From JANSWY01 sp965228955 (GTDB lineage Bacteria > Bacteroidota > Bacteroidia > Cytophagales > Cyclobacteriaceae), in the NCBI GenBank assembly GCA_965228955.1, contig OZ245848.1, forward strand, positions 2,852,001-2,916,000: a stretch of DNA of 64,000 nucleotides. Direction: 5' to 3'. A program made the translations under genes and the position numbers. The notes under the pieces are model-generated. The model was given only the letters and a program-made list of their open reading frames with translations, did no database searches and was not told the DNA's origin. Every line of letters begins with the position of its first letter. The stretch's first letter is position 1. This document shows, piece after piece, positions 17,586 through 26,466 of the stretch.

Positions 17586-17679
17586 AGGATGTAAATTTTT
17601 TGGTTCATTCTAAACATCGCAAAATTCAGTTTTGTTTGGCTTTTGATCAATACCTAGAGTTAGTAATTTAATTATACTA

Positions 17680-18438
17680 TCAAGCATATTCAAAGTATGT
17701 GGTATATGGTTCAAAACCAAGTTTCTTATAAATGCCAATTCCATCTTCAGTAGCTTGTAGGATTAAGTTCTTGTAACCTGAACTTTTAGCATGATTCAAT
17801 AGAAAGCTCATCATCTTCATACCAATTCCCTTACCTCTAAAATCTTCAAGGGTTGCCAAACCATATATTCCAGCCGTGTCTGCATTTGAAGGAAACAATT
17901 CTACTGTTGTACAGGGGGTGTCATTATGAACATAATAAAACAGATCAATATCGGAATTCAAGAAGTTGTTTGCGGTGATGTTGTAATACTCTAACACATT
18001 CTGATCCGGAGGAGACCAGTTTGCTGCTAAAACTTCAGCAAATCGGATCAGCGCTTCCTTAGAATCAACTTTAGTGATACCAGCTTGGTGAAGTACCTCT
18101 TTGTTTGTAAATCTTTCAAGATCCAAAACCATCCCCACCTCTTCATTTTGAACTGACAATTCTAATTCATGCAATACAGACTCAGTTGATTTAGATAGGT
18201 TCTCCTGATTTACCCAAATACAAAAATCCTTTGAGCTGTTTTGAAAACTAAGTATAACTTGTATGAATTCATCTTTTGAAATCTCAGGAGAGTGAATATG
18301 AATAATATTAAAAGTGTCGCAGGATAATCCACTATCAGTGACAGTAAAGCCAGATTTCCTGAGAACTCTCATACCTTTCCTTTGGTCTGGAATACTAGTG
18401 GCATGAGAGCCAAAATTTTCATCAATCAAATCAATCAT
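17680..18438 (-). CDS. GNAT-family N-acetyltransferase with extra N-terminal domain
   Basis: The 252-residue protein carries a GNAT domain in its C-terminal half: TAGIYGLATLEDFRGKGIGMK contains the acetyl-CoA loop RGKGIG, and NLILQATEDGIGIYKKLGFEPY is the usual end of the fold. The first 120 residues are a degenerate partner domain, a common two-lobed arrangement. Substrate unknown. It begins two bases from the stop of the repeat protein gene at 18441 and is probably co-transcribed with it. Confidence 0.85.
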   Translation of the reverse strand: MIDLIDENFGSHATSIPDQRKGMRVLRKSGFTVTDSGLSCDTFNIIHIHSPEISKDEFIQVILSFQNSSKDFCIWVNQENLSKSTESVLHELELSVQNEEVGMVLDLERFTNKEVLHQAGITKVDSKEALIRFAEVLAANWSPPDQNVLEYYNITANNFLNSDIDLFYYVHNDTPCTTVELFPSNADTAGIYGLATLEDFRGKGIGMKMMSFLLNHAKSSGYKNLILQATEDGIGIYKKLGFEPYTTYFEYA

Positions 18439-18440
18439 TC

Positions 18441-19187
18441 TTATCTTCCCATTATATCAACCACATCATAACCCTCACTCCACTTTTCCTGTATTGTCTC
18501 CCACATTGTATCCCAGGAATAATTGTATTGAATGTATTGAGTTTCGCTGCTTTTGTCCATAACTCCTACCCAGGTGCCTTCTCCATAAATTACATCAATA
18601 AGGTCATACCCGTCTTTGGACTTATTGTCTATCTTTTCTTTTAACTCAGACCATCCATTCGCACTTTGTACTGATTGACCATAGGTCCCCTTATCAAAAA
18701 TTGCTACCCATTGTCCGTCCCCGTACTCAAGATCTATTAATCGATAATCTTCATCCCATCTAACTTGTACTTTATCCCACAGATCATTCCATGTTGCTGC
18801 ATAATTCAAATATTGGCCATAGCTACCTGAATTATAGGTTGCTACCCAAGTGTTTTCTCCATATTCAACATCAATAAGCCTATAGTCCTCCTTCCACTTG
18901 GACTTAATAGATTCCCATAAATCGATCCATGCAGAGCGATATTGCAAGTATTGACCATCTGCACTTTTAATGTACGTGACTACCCACTGGTTATCACCGT
19001 ATGACAGGTCTTTGATACTATAGTCTTCCTTCCATTTTGCTTTGATTCTTTCCCATGTATTGTTCCAATTTCCACCGTATTCGATATACTGAGTTTCATT
19101 AAGTTTTGAGAAAGTAACTACCCAGTTTTGCGCTTTGAGAGATTGGAAGGAGATTATCAGAGCGGTTATGATCAATATTTTCCTCAT
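18441..19187 (-). CDS. Exported protein of five tandem 46-residue W-rich repeats
   Basis: From the ATG at 19187 (248 residues) there is a signal peptide ending at LKAQ, and the rest is five tandem repeats of about 46 residues. Each opens with W-V-x-x-Y/F, continues with Q-Y-L/I-x-Y, then W-x-x-x-W-E-x-I-K-x-K-W-x-E-D-Y, and ends I-D-V-x-Y-G. Repeat 4 is the most diverged and loses several aromatic positions. The WVVTY/QY/W/KW-DY rhythm recalls the WxVxMSKG-type repeats at the C terminus of plant HD16-like casein kinases (DUF7477), suggesting a beta-propeller or solenoid, but this is an impression. It sits 13 bases downstream of an HExxH peptidase gene. No function can be given. Confidence 0.75.
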   Translation of the reverse strand: MRKILIITALIISFQSLKAQNWVVTFSKLNETQYIEYGGNWNNTWERIKAKWKEDYSIKDLSYGDNQWVVTYIKSADGQYLQYRSAWIDLWESIKSKWKEDYRLIDVEYGENTWVATYNSGSYGQYLNYAATWNDLWDKVQVRWDEDYRLIDLEYGDGQWVAIFDKGTYGQSVQSANGWSELKEKIDNKSKDGYDLIDVIYGEGTWVGVMDKSSETQYIQYNYSWDTMWETIQEKWSEGYDVVDIMGR

Positions 19188-19200
19188 AGATAACCTGATT

Positions 19201-19929
19201 TTATTTGAGATTAAATGATTGTTCCAGGGTATTACCAGAATTAATCGATGCAAGAAATGATTCTAATTTCTCAGGTGTATACCACCTTGATATCTCATAC
19301 CTGGCGGTCATGTAATTCAGTTTGACCTGTTCTTTAGTACCAGCTCCAAATTGTTGATAGTTTTTCATGGCTTGTACATCAGGGAGTGTTTCAAGATTAT
19401 TTGTTTTAGACCTTAATGTTTCCTCAGAATAATAGTCTCTATAATCCACTTGCATGGCTAGACCTTCATCAAACCAAGCCTGCATATCCATTATAGTATT
19501 TAACAATCCGATTCGTTCGTATAATTCCACATGAGCCAATTCATGTGCGATTATATCGAGAGCTAAACCATCTTTACTGATCACCATGTAAGTCCCAATT
19601 TTGATTCTTGCGCAAGCGGGTGTCAAAATGGGCACTCCGAATTTCAAGTAATCCTCATCAGTGGCACAATAGATGATTTTTGGGTTACTAATTTTATCCC
19701 CATACAAGCCTTTTATTCTATCCTCGGCCAAAGGAAGTATCTCTTTCAATTCTTCAATCACAGCAGGATCAACACCCGAGCGATAGTAAATTCTACCGTC
19801 CTTCTCAAAATCATAAAAATCAATAAGCATATTGCGCGTATCGTGCGGAAAGAGATATGCGTGTGATGCGGTTATAAAAATAAATAGCCCAAAAAATACT
19901 AGCCCCGACTTCAAAATTAACTTCTTCAT
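19201..19929 (-). CDS. Exported HExxH metallopeptidase (gluzincin-like, peptidase MA type)
   Basis: The 242-residue protein has a signal peptide (about 1-24, ending SHAYL). ALDIIAHELAHVELYERIG carries the zinc motif HELAH (His129 to His133), and WFDEGLAMQVDY about 22 residues later provides a plausible third ligand Glu, as in gluzincins and MA-like peptidases. It is short for the clan and has no propeptide that I can see. Its stop precedes the W-rich repeat protein start by 13 bases, so the peptidase and the repeat protein probably form an operon. Substrate unknown; periplasmic or secreted location is inferred from the signal peptide. Confidence 0.75.
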   Translation of the reverse strand: MKKLILKSGLVFFGLFIFITASHAYLFPHDTRNMLIDFYDFEKDGRIYYRSGVDPAVIEELKEILPLAEDRIKGLYGDKISNPKIIYCATDEDYLKFGVPILTPACARIKIGTYMVISKDGLALDIIAHELAHVELYERIGLLNTIMDMQAWFDEGLAMQVDYRDYYSEETLRSKTNNLETLPDVQAMKNYQQFGAGTKEQVKLNYMTARYEISRWYTPEKLESFLASINSGNTLEQSFNLK

Positions 19930-20019
19930 AACTCAGTTGAATATTTAATGATTCAAGAGCTAAATGTAGTGTTTTTACAACATTTTAAGAACCTAACACG
20001 AAGGAACCCACAATTCTGT

Positions 20020-20592
20020 TTAATCTTCCAACTTTATAGAAGTGATACAATCCAATAGCATTTCAGTCATAGTAGTATCCATGGTATTGAAACTCACCTC
20101 TATCTTGTCATTTAAAAACATTCGAGCTCGACTAGGAAAGCTTTCTCCACCGTACAGATATATATCGTAACCATTATGTTTAGTCATTTCAGCTTTTATC
20201 TTTCCAGACTCAATTTTTGACCTTATAATATCCTGGCCTGTTCCAGTTATATCATAAGTAATATGAATATAACTGCCATGTTCAGCCTTATACTCACTCA
20301 TCACGAAAGAATATATATTAGCACCAAAATTATGACTTACATTGTCAAAACCAGAAGGCACCATTAATTCAATTTCCGGTGTTTCAAATTCGGCTGTTTC
20401 ACGAAATTTGTTATTCACATCACAGGCATTTAGATGAGGAATTATATTATCGAAACCCTCAATTTTGGCAATAGCATAATTAGAATCTTTTGCTTTAAAT
20501 TCATGTGTTTTCATCATTACTACACATGGTTTCATGTTAGAGCTACCCGAAAACAGTAAACTGATAGCACTAATTAGGATGGCATATTTCAT
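20020..20592 (-). CDS. Exported protein of unknown function
   Basis: The 190-residue protein has a hydrophobic N terminus (MKYAILISAISLLFSG) that fits a signal peptide. The mature part is a mix of beta strands with four cysteines and conserved-looking GYDIYLYGGESFPSRARMFLN and a C-terminal DCITSIKLED. I recognise no family. It stands alone between the metallopeptidase gene and the SbtA-like gene. Confidence 0.65.
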   Translation of the reverse strand: MKYAILISAISLLFSGSSNMKPCVVMMKTHEFKAKDSNYAIAKIEGFDNIIPHLNACDVNNKFRETAEFETPEIELMVPSGFDNVSHNFGANIYSFVMSEYKAEHGSYIHITYDITGTGQDIIRSKIESGKIKAEMTKHNGYDIYLYGGESFPSRARMFLNDKIEVSFNTMDTTMTEMLLDCITSIKLED

Positions 20593-20695
20593 GATTTTTG
20601 AATTGATTAATGTACTTAAAGGTACTGGATTTTATAAATAAATCTAAGTATCTTTTTTACTCACCGTCATTCATTAGATAAGCATTTTAATTGTT

Positions 20696-21658
20696 TTAAA
20701 ACGCCTGAATTAGGTACATATAATAAGGCATTCCAATTGTGATATTAAATGGGAATGTGATGGCCAATGCCATTGGCAAGTATAAACTTGGGTTTGCCTT
20801 GGGTGCCGCAATTCGCATCGCAGCTGGTACAGCAATGTAAGAAGCACTAGCCGCCAAAATTGTAAGTAAAAACCTGTCTCCGGAATCAGAAAGGAATAAA
20901 CCGGAAACAATAGATACCAATGTTCCATTTATAATAGGAATTACAATAGCAAACAGCAATGCAAACCATCCCTTTTTCAACAAAACTCCAATTTTTTTTC
21001 CGCTTGTGATTCCCATATCAAGTAGAAACACAGCAAGAAAGCCCTTAAATATGTCCGTTGTAAATGGTTTAATTCCCTCAGCTTGTTCTTCACTGGCAAT
21101 GAAACCAATAATTAAACTCCCCAGAATTAACAATACACTTCCATTTGTCACAGCGTGTTTTACTATTTTGAACAGGTCACTTGAAGAATGTTTACCATTG
21201 GAATACAGTCGCATTAATAACACCCCAATAATAATTGAAGGGGCTTCCATCAATGCCATGACCGCCACCATGTGTCCTCCAAACGTTATTTGCTTCATTT
21301 CAAGAAAGCTAACAGCCGTTACAAATGTCACTGCACTTACTGACCCATATGCAGCAGCTATTGCTCCAGAGTTTTCTACTGTAAACTTTAAACGGAGGAC
21401 GAAAAATGTATAAAGAGGAACTAAAAGAGCCAATACAATACCTGCTATGAGGGCATAAATTATTTCATTATTAAAATTACTGTGAGCTAATTCCTGCCCA
21501 CCTTTGAAGCCAATAGCCAGCAATAGATACAGTGAAATAAACTTGGAAGAGTTTCTTGGAATTTCTAAATCGCTTTTTACATAAGATGCTAGCAATCCAA
21601 GCCCAAAAAATAAAAGTGCGGGGTTAGTTAGGTTATCAATAAGTAGATGTAAATCCAT
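20696..21658 (-). CDS. SbtA-like sodium-dependent bicarbonate transporter family protein
   Basis: From the ATG at 21658 the protein has 320 residues; an in-frame GTG at 21694 is less likely. It is almost wholly hydrophobic, with about ten membrane segments in two inverted halves. Family-like signatures are NPALLFFGLGLLAS at the N terminus, AIGFKGGQEL, GSVSAVTFVTAVSFLE, ALMEAPSIIIGV in the first half, and AASASYIAVPAAMRIAAPKANPS in the second. SbtA in cyanobacteria imports bicarbonate with Na+ and is controlled by the PII-like SbtB; no such gene is adjacent here. Heterotrophic homologues may move bicarbonate for anaplerotic carboxylation or a different anion. Confidence 0.85.
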   Translation of the reverse strand: MDLHLLIDNLTNPALLFFGLGLLASYVKSDLEIPRNSSKFISLYLLLAIGFKGGQELAHSNFNNEIIYALIAGIVLALLVPLYTFFVLRLKFTVENSGAIAAAYGSVSAVTFVTAVSFLEMKQITFGGHMVAVMALMEAPSIIIGVLLMRLYSNGKHSSSDLFKIVKHAVTNGSVLLILGSLIIGFIASEEQAEGIKPFTTDIFKGFLAVFLLDMGITSGKKIGVLLKKGWFALLFAIVIPIINGTLVSIVSGLFLSDSGDRFLLTILAASASYIAVPAAMRIAAPKANPSLYLPMALAITFPFNITIGMPYYMYLIQAF

Positions 21659-21791
21659 GTCAAAAAGTTGTTTTGCCGCAAATATGCAAAACACCTTTCA
21701 TTAAATTATATTTATATATTCAATGAAATATATAAATATTTATTTATAATATGAGGTTTGTAAAAAGTGAGGCATTAACAACTATGCAGGG

Positions 21792-22298
21792 TTACTTACA
21801 TTTACTTTCTTCTACCTCCAAACCACTGCAAGTCCATTGATCACCATAAATGGATTCATAGCAAATATTCATTTCAAATTGATGCTCCTGAAGACTGTAA
21901 TAGAGTTTTGCTCCCCATTCAAGGTTTTTAGTTCTCACTAACATTACAGATTCTCCTGCAGGGATTACGCGGTTATCAATGTTGGAGGTAATGTGCGGAA
22001 ATTGAGTTGTTCCTAATACTGCAACAAATAAAGAATCCAGAACCTCAATGCTTTTCCCATCAACACTTAATTGAGAACTCTTAATTAGTGCAGGCCCTAC
22101 TCCATTGTTCTTAATTCGTAATCCAAATCCATCAAAATCATTATAGTAAGATCTCCACTCGAGATATGGCCATACCGAAGCATGTTGCTGACTTTGCATG
22201 ATTTGTGTCTGGTAGATATATACAGAAGCGGTGATAATGTTGATGACTATAGCAATAATACCAACTAGTAATCCCGTGTTAATTTTTGACTTTGCCAA
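21792..22298 (-). CDS. Single-pass membrane protein of unknown function
   Basis: The 168-residue protein appears to start with TTG at 22298, as I see no in-frame ATG. One N-terminal membrane helix (about 9-29, GLLVGIIAIVINIITASVYIY) is followed by an extracytoplasmic domain beginning QQHASVWPYLEWRSYYNDFDGFGLRIKNNGVGPALI. That beta-rich opening, with aromatic residues and an NNGVGPA turn, recurs in small uncharacterised membrane proteins of Bacteroidota. Two cysteine pairs occur near the C terminus (NICYE, WTCSG). No function can be assigned. Confidence 0.65.
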   Translation of the reverse strand: MAKSKINTGLLVGIIAIVINIITASVYIYQTQIMQSQQHASVWPYLEWRSYYNDFDGFGLRIKNNGVGPALIKSSQLSVDGKSIEVLDSLFVAVLGTTQFPHITSNIDNRVIPAGESVMLVRTKNLEWGAKLYYSLQEHQFEMNICYESIYGDQWTCSGLEVEESKCK

Positions 22299-22358
22299 TA
22301 TTGAAATGATTGTTGAATCCCAAACTTATTGGATTCTTAAAAACATCTCAAAAGAAGA

Positions 22359-22877
22359 TCAAAGTTTTAAGCGCAATCTATGCATTCCCCGAAGCTCATT
22401 TTTAAAATTAGGATCATTAAGTTCCGTCTTGCTATGGTGCTCGAAACCATTATTCAGATAAAAGGCTAAGGCTGATTCATTCGTATCAATTACACAAAGA
22501 AATAAAAATTCCTTGCTTAGCCCTCTTGCCTCACTAATTAGTTGATTCATCACCAATTTGCCAATACCCTTACCTTTTGCCTCAGGGAGTATATAGATCT
22601 TCTCCAACTCACAATTTGAACCATCACTTAATTCGGAATTATGAAGGTATTTCATCTTTACAAAACCAATTGAATTACCTTCTGACTTGATGAATGCATA
22701 ATAGGTATCCGAAACATTAAGGTCTTTAATAAGTCTTTCCGTGCCAAATTCTTTATCTAAATACAACTCCAAACCATCGCCATTCCAGTGATCTGTAAAA
22801 TTCAAGGCATAAGCTCGCCTGGCAATGGTTTGGAGCTCTTGAGCGTCTTCTGGTCTGGCTCTTACTAAAACACTCAT
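22359..22877 (-). CDS. GNAT-family N-acetyltransferase
   Basis: The 172-residue protein is a single GNAT domain: VRARPEDAQELQTIARRAY at the start, the central strand CELEKIYILPEAKGKGIGKLVM with the acetyl-CoA loop AKGKGIG, and FLCVIDTNESALAFYLNNGFEH at the end. This layout resembles RimI/PAT-type enzymes acting on small amines or protein N termini; the substrate is unknown. The gene lies 14 bases downstream of the tricorn-type protease stop on the same strand. Confidence 0.88.
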   Translation of the reverse strand: MSVLVRARPEDAQELQTIARRAYALNFTDHWNGDGLELYLDKEFGTERLIKDLNVSDTYYAFIKSEGNSIGFVKMKYLHNSELSDGSNCELEKIYILPEAKGKGIGKLVMNQLISEARGLSKEFLFLCVIDTNESALAFYLNNGFEHHSKTELNDPNFKNELRGMHRLRLKL

Positions 22878-22891
22878 TTATAGGACCAAAA

Positions 22892-25800
22892 TTATTGTTT
22901 TCTGTTATTCTCAAAAGACTTATCTGGATAAGCAGGAACAGGTGGAACCGGCCTTGGATCCTCCTCAATCTGCTTTTTAAGCAACTCAATGGCTGCATCT
23001 AGTTGGGCATCTTCACCATTGTAAGTGGCATGTGGAAGATTATCAATCTCAATATCCGGAACAAACCCATGACCTTCAATAAGCCATTCTCCATTGTCAC
23101 CGTAGACACCAAACATTGGAGCTCTGGCAATTCCATTATCACTTAACCTGTTTCCACTATGGAGCCAAATTTCACCACCCCATGTTCTCATTCCAATAGA
23201 TGTTCCAAGGCCAAGCTTCTTAAAACCATCAGCAAATGCTTCACCATCAGAATACGTATTTTCATTTACCAAAATCACAATGTGACCTCTGAAAGAATAA
23301 GGCATATTCCAGTAAGGCTCACCACTTCTACCTTTCCAGTACATCCAGGCTTTTCGAAGAAGTTTCTCAAGAATGAAGCTGTCGATATTACCCCCCCAGT
23401 TATAGCGAACATCCACAATAAGACCTTTTCTATTAAATACAGGATAGAATTCTCTGTAGAATTGATGGATATCGTTTCTTCCCATTGCTCGCAGATGCAG
23501 ATAACCTATCTCATTATTACTTTTCTCATCAACCTCCAATCTTTTACTGTATTCCCAGTCCCGGTATCTCAGGGAGTACTCACTATTGGTTGGTTTCACA
23601 ATTACATCTCTTGTGGTAGTTCCTCGCTTTAAGGATAACCTAACTTGCTTTCCTGCCTGATTTCTGATCAACTCACCAATATCCACGGCAGATAATGCGT
23701 CCACTCCATTTATCTTTGTAATCACGTCCCCTTCTCTGATATCCAGATAAGGATCATCCAGAGGTGACTTCTCATTAGGATAATCCGGGTCAACTTTGTA
23801 GATGTAATCAATTTTAAAACCACCATTTGCAACATCTCTACTGAACTCTGCACCCAGGCTGGCTACTCCAATTCTCTTATTATCACTTCTTCTATCTCCA
23901 CCTCCAACACTGGTATGTAACGCAGATAGCTCTCCTACAAACCTTCCTATCAAATCCGACAATTCATTTCTGGTTGTTACTCTGTCAACCAATGGTAAAT
24001 ATTTGGCGTGCATGGCATCCCAATCCACTCCATGCATGTTTTTATCATAAAAATAGTCTCTCTCCATTCTCCATGCATCGGTAAAGATCTGCTTCCAATC
24101 CTCCTTTGGGTTAATTGGAAACTTCCAACCACTTAAACTGATCTTGTTCTCTGATAGATCACTTACCTTACTGGTCCCAGCATCTATCATGTAATAGCTA
24201 CTTCCTTTTCGAACAAGTAACTTCTCTCCTTTCGCAGTTAATTCAAAACCATTTGCTTCACTAACCATGGTCTTAATCTTAACATCCTTATTGTCAATTT
24301 TAACCACCATTAAATGCCTTTTGGCCTCAACACCTGTTTCTGCTGACATCATGTAAATGGCTTTACTTGTAACACCAAGTCCATTATAGTTCCCGGCTTT
24401 TATTGGCACTTCAATGATTCTTTGTTGAATTCCTTGTTTGTCGATTGACACAACTACCTTATCATCAGATTCATCATCATCTCCTTTCTTCTTTTTCTTC
24501 TTATCTGATTCGTCCTCTTTCTTGTCAGTATTTGTATCACTTGATAACTCATCATCTTCACGGAAAGGAGATCTTGTTCCTTTCTTAAGGGCCACATGAT
24601 ACAATTTCTCACTCGCGTCAAAATATGGTTCAGGCTGACGTGTTCCCCATGGGCTACCTACCAATGATGTGAAACTTCTATCAGATAGAAAGTAAATAAA
24701 CTTCCCATCTGGGCTCCATTTCGGACTAAAACTATTGGCTCTGTCGGTTGTCAAGTCAAAGGAGCTGCCATCAATCACATTATAGACCTTGATTTGGGCC
24801 ATGGTATTGCTTGCGGTCTGAACAAATGCCAACCATTTACTATCAGGTGACCAGGAGAAATCCCAGATACCTTCCTGATTCGTGGAAATCTTTTTGCTTG
24901 CACCTGTTGCGATATTGAGAACATACATATTGCTTTCCAAATCATCATAAGCCAGCCATTTGCCATCAGGAGACGCAACCGCTGAGTAGCGTAATAGATT
25001 TCCATCACTTGTGATTTGCTTCTCGCTACCTATTCCATTCGCCGGCATACTTACAAATTCAAACTCGCCAGATTCATCAGAAAGAGCAACTATCTTCTTC
25101 GCATCTGAAGAAAATATTGCATCTCTATATCTGACATTCTTTTTTTCTGTAAATGACACGAACCTTCCTGACTTGACCGGAGCAACAAATACTCTACCTC
25201 TGGCAGTAATAACAATATTCTTTCCTTCAGCATCAGGATGAACGGATGTAATATATCTGGATGGGTTATCATCCCATTTCTCTCTCAATTGATCCAAATC
25301 AGAAACTAATCGGATATCGATTTTCTTGGATGTATTTGAACTGATATTGTAATGCCATAAATCGGCAGCCATTTGGTAGACTATGTTTCCATCTGAGATG
25401 TTGGCGTATCTCACATCAAAGTCTTTGTGGGTAGTATGTTGTTTTAAGTCACCTCCGTTTTCATTCATCGACCAGACATTCATCATTCCATCTCTGTCGG
25501 TAAGAAAATACACACGACCATCAAACCACATAGGGTGATGACTTTCGCCGGTGTAATCTGTAGTCAATTTGATAGCTTCTTCAGTTCCTTCTGTGAACTT
25601 CCATATTTGTCGAGCCGTCCCTCCTTTGTATCTCTTGGTGACATTATTATGATCCGCAGGTCTTACGAAAAAGACTGTTTTACCATCACTATTGAAACTT
25701 GCTTCTCCAGCCTGGTATAAAGGAATCACGGTTTTGTTCTTAGAAACGGGATCAATCTTTACCAACTGGTCATCTGGCAGTTTCGAAAATGCCCAGGTAC

Positions 25801-26197
25801 TATATACTACCTGACCATCTGGAGTCCAGGTATTTGCAATAGAGCCTTCCGCTTCATAAGTCCATCTGGTTGGGATTCCTCCCTGAATTGGCATGGTGTA
25901 AACTTCAGTAGGACCCTCGTAGCTTGCGCTGTATGCTATTGTCTTGCCATCTGGTGAAATAGTAGGATATCTTTCTTCTTCCTGATGAGTAGTTAACCTG
26001 GATGCCAGTCCGCCTTCAAGGGGAACAGTCCATAAATCTCCTTCTGCAGCAAATACTATGGTATTACCATGAATATCCGGATAACGATAATATCCTTCAA
26101 ATCCCTGACCAAATGAATAATTGAGTGATATTGCTGTTGTTAATAACAGAAATGATAGTCTTAGCAAAGACCTGACAGAGTGCGTTCTCATGATCAT
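22892..26197 (-). CDS. Exported tricorn-type protease (TolB-like propellers, PDZ, S41 core)
   Basis: The 1101-residue protein has a signal peptide (ends near SFGQ), TolB/WD-like beta-propeller blades (about 35-560) with repeated SPDGK, SWSPDSKWLAF and PKWSPDGKFIYF motifs, a helical C1-like domain, a PDZ domain (about 800-880, REGDVITKINGVDALSAVDIGEL) and an S41 catalytic domain (about 880-1085). The nucleophile is Ser983 in NENTYSDGEAFADGFKKLGLG. Tricorn degrades oligopeptides; the signal peptide places this version in the periplasm or secreted. A long charged insert around residues 545-575, rich in Asp, Glu and Lys, interrupts the second propeller. ATG codons at 26197 and 26191 are both usable. 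Confidence 0.92.
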   Translation of the reverse strand: MIMRTHSVRSLLRLSFLLLTTAISLNYSFGQGFEGYYRYPDIHGNTIVFAAEGDLWTVPLEGGLASRLTTHQEEERYPTISPDGKTIAYSASYEGPTEVYTMPIQGGIPTRWTYEAEGSIANTWTPDGQVVYSTWAFSKLPDDQLVKIDPVSKNKTVIPLYQAGEASFNSDGKTVFFVRPADHNNVTKRYKGGTARQIWKFTEGTEEAIKLTTDYTGESHHPMWFDGRVYFLTDRDGMMNVWSMNENGGDLKQHTTHKDFDVRYANISDGNIVYQMAADLWHYNISSNTSKKIDIRLVSDLDQLREKWDDNPSRYITSVHPDAEGKNIVITARGRVFVAPVKSGRFVSFTEKKNVRYRDAIFSSDAKKIVALSDESGEFEFVSMPANGIGSEKQITSDGNLLRYSAVASPDGKWLAYDDLESNMYVLNIATGASKKISTNQEGIWDFSWSPDSKWLAFVQTASNTMAQIKVYNVIDGSSFDLTTDRANSFSPKWSPDGKFIYFLSDRSFTSLVGSPWGTRQPEPYFDASEKLYHVALKKGTRSPFREDDELSSDTNTDKKEDESDKKKKKKGDDDESDDKVVVSIDKQGIQQRIIEVPIKAGNYNGLGVTSKAIYMMSAETGVEAKRHLMVVKIDNKDVKIKTMVSEANGFELTAKGEKLLVRKGSSYYMIDAGTSKVSDLSENKISLSGWKFPINPKEDWKQIFTDAWRMERDYFYDKNMHGVDWDAMHAKYLPLVDRVTTRNELSDLIGRFVGELSALHTSVGGGDRRSDNKRIGVASLGAEFSRDVANGGFKIDYIYKVDPDYPNEKSPLDDPYLDIREGDVITKINGVDALSAVDIGELIRNQAGKQVRLSLKRGTTTRDVIVKPTNSEYSLRYRDWEYSKRLEVDEKSNNEIGYLHLRAMGRNDIHQFYREFYPVFNRKGLIVDVRYNWGGNIDSFILEKLLRKAWMYWKGRSGEPYWNMPYSFRGHIVILVNENTYSDGEAFADGFKKLGLGTSIGMRTWGGEIWLHSGNRLSDNGIARAPMFGVYGDNGEWLIEGHGFVPDIEIDNLPHATYNGEDAQLDAAIELLKKQIEEDPRPVPPVPAYPDKSFENNRKQ

Positions 26198-26466
26198 ATA
26201 AGTTTAAGCAATGGGTTAATCAATAAATATCTAATAACAGTATGAGCTGGTGGGTATCACAAAATGATTAGTCTAATCTAATTGATTTTTGGCTGCTGAG
26301 ATTGAATGAATTGAATTATGTTATAAACGGTCCAAAACCCAAATAAAATAATAAATTGACGTGGTAATTAGAATAACCAATCTGTTATATATCTAACAAT
26401 ATAATTAGCATTCAAGGCTGATTATTACTATTATTATTTAACCATTTACATTTACACCAGGTCCAC

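Noticed and set aside
21006..21413. Plus-strand frame of 135 codons
   Set aside because: Antisense to the SbtA-like gene, whose membrane pattern and length are complete.
23159..23632. Plus-strand frame of 157 codons
   Set aside because: It lies wholly antisense to the conserved S41 and PDZ domains of the tricorn-type protease.
26270..26282. Palindrome GATTAGTCTAATC in the tricorn/TPR-CHAT divergent region
   Set aside because: Six-bp arms in AT-rich DNA are expected by chance; no second copy supports an operator.
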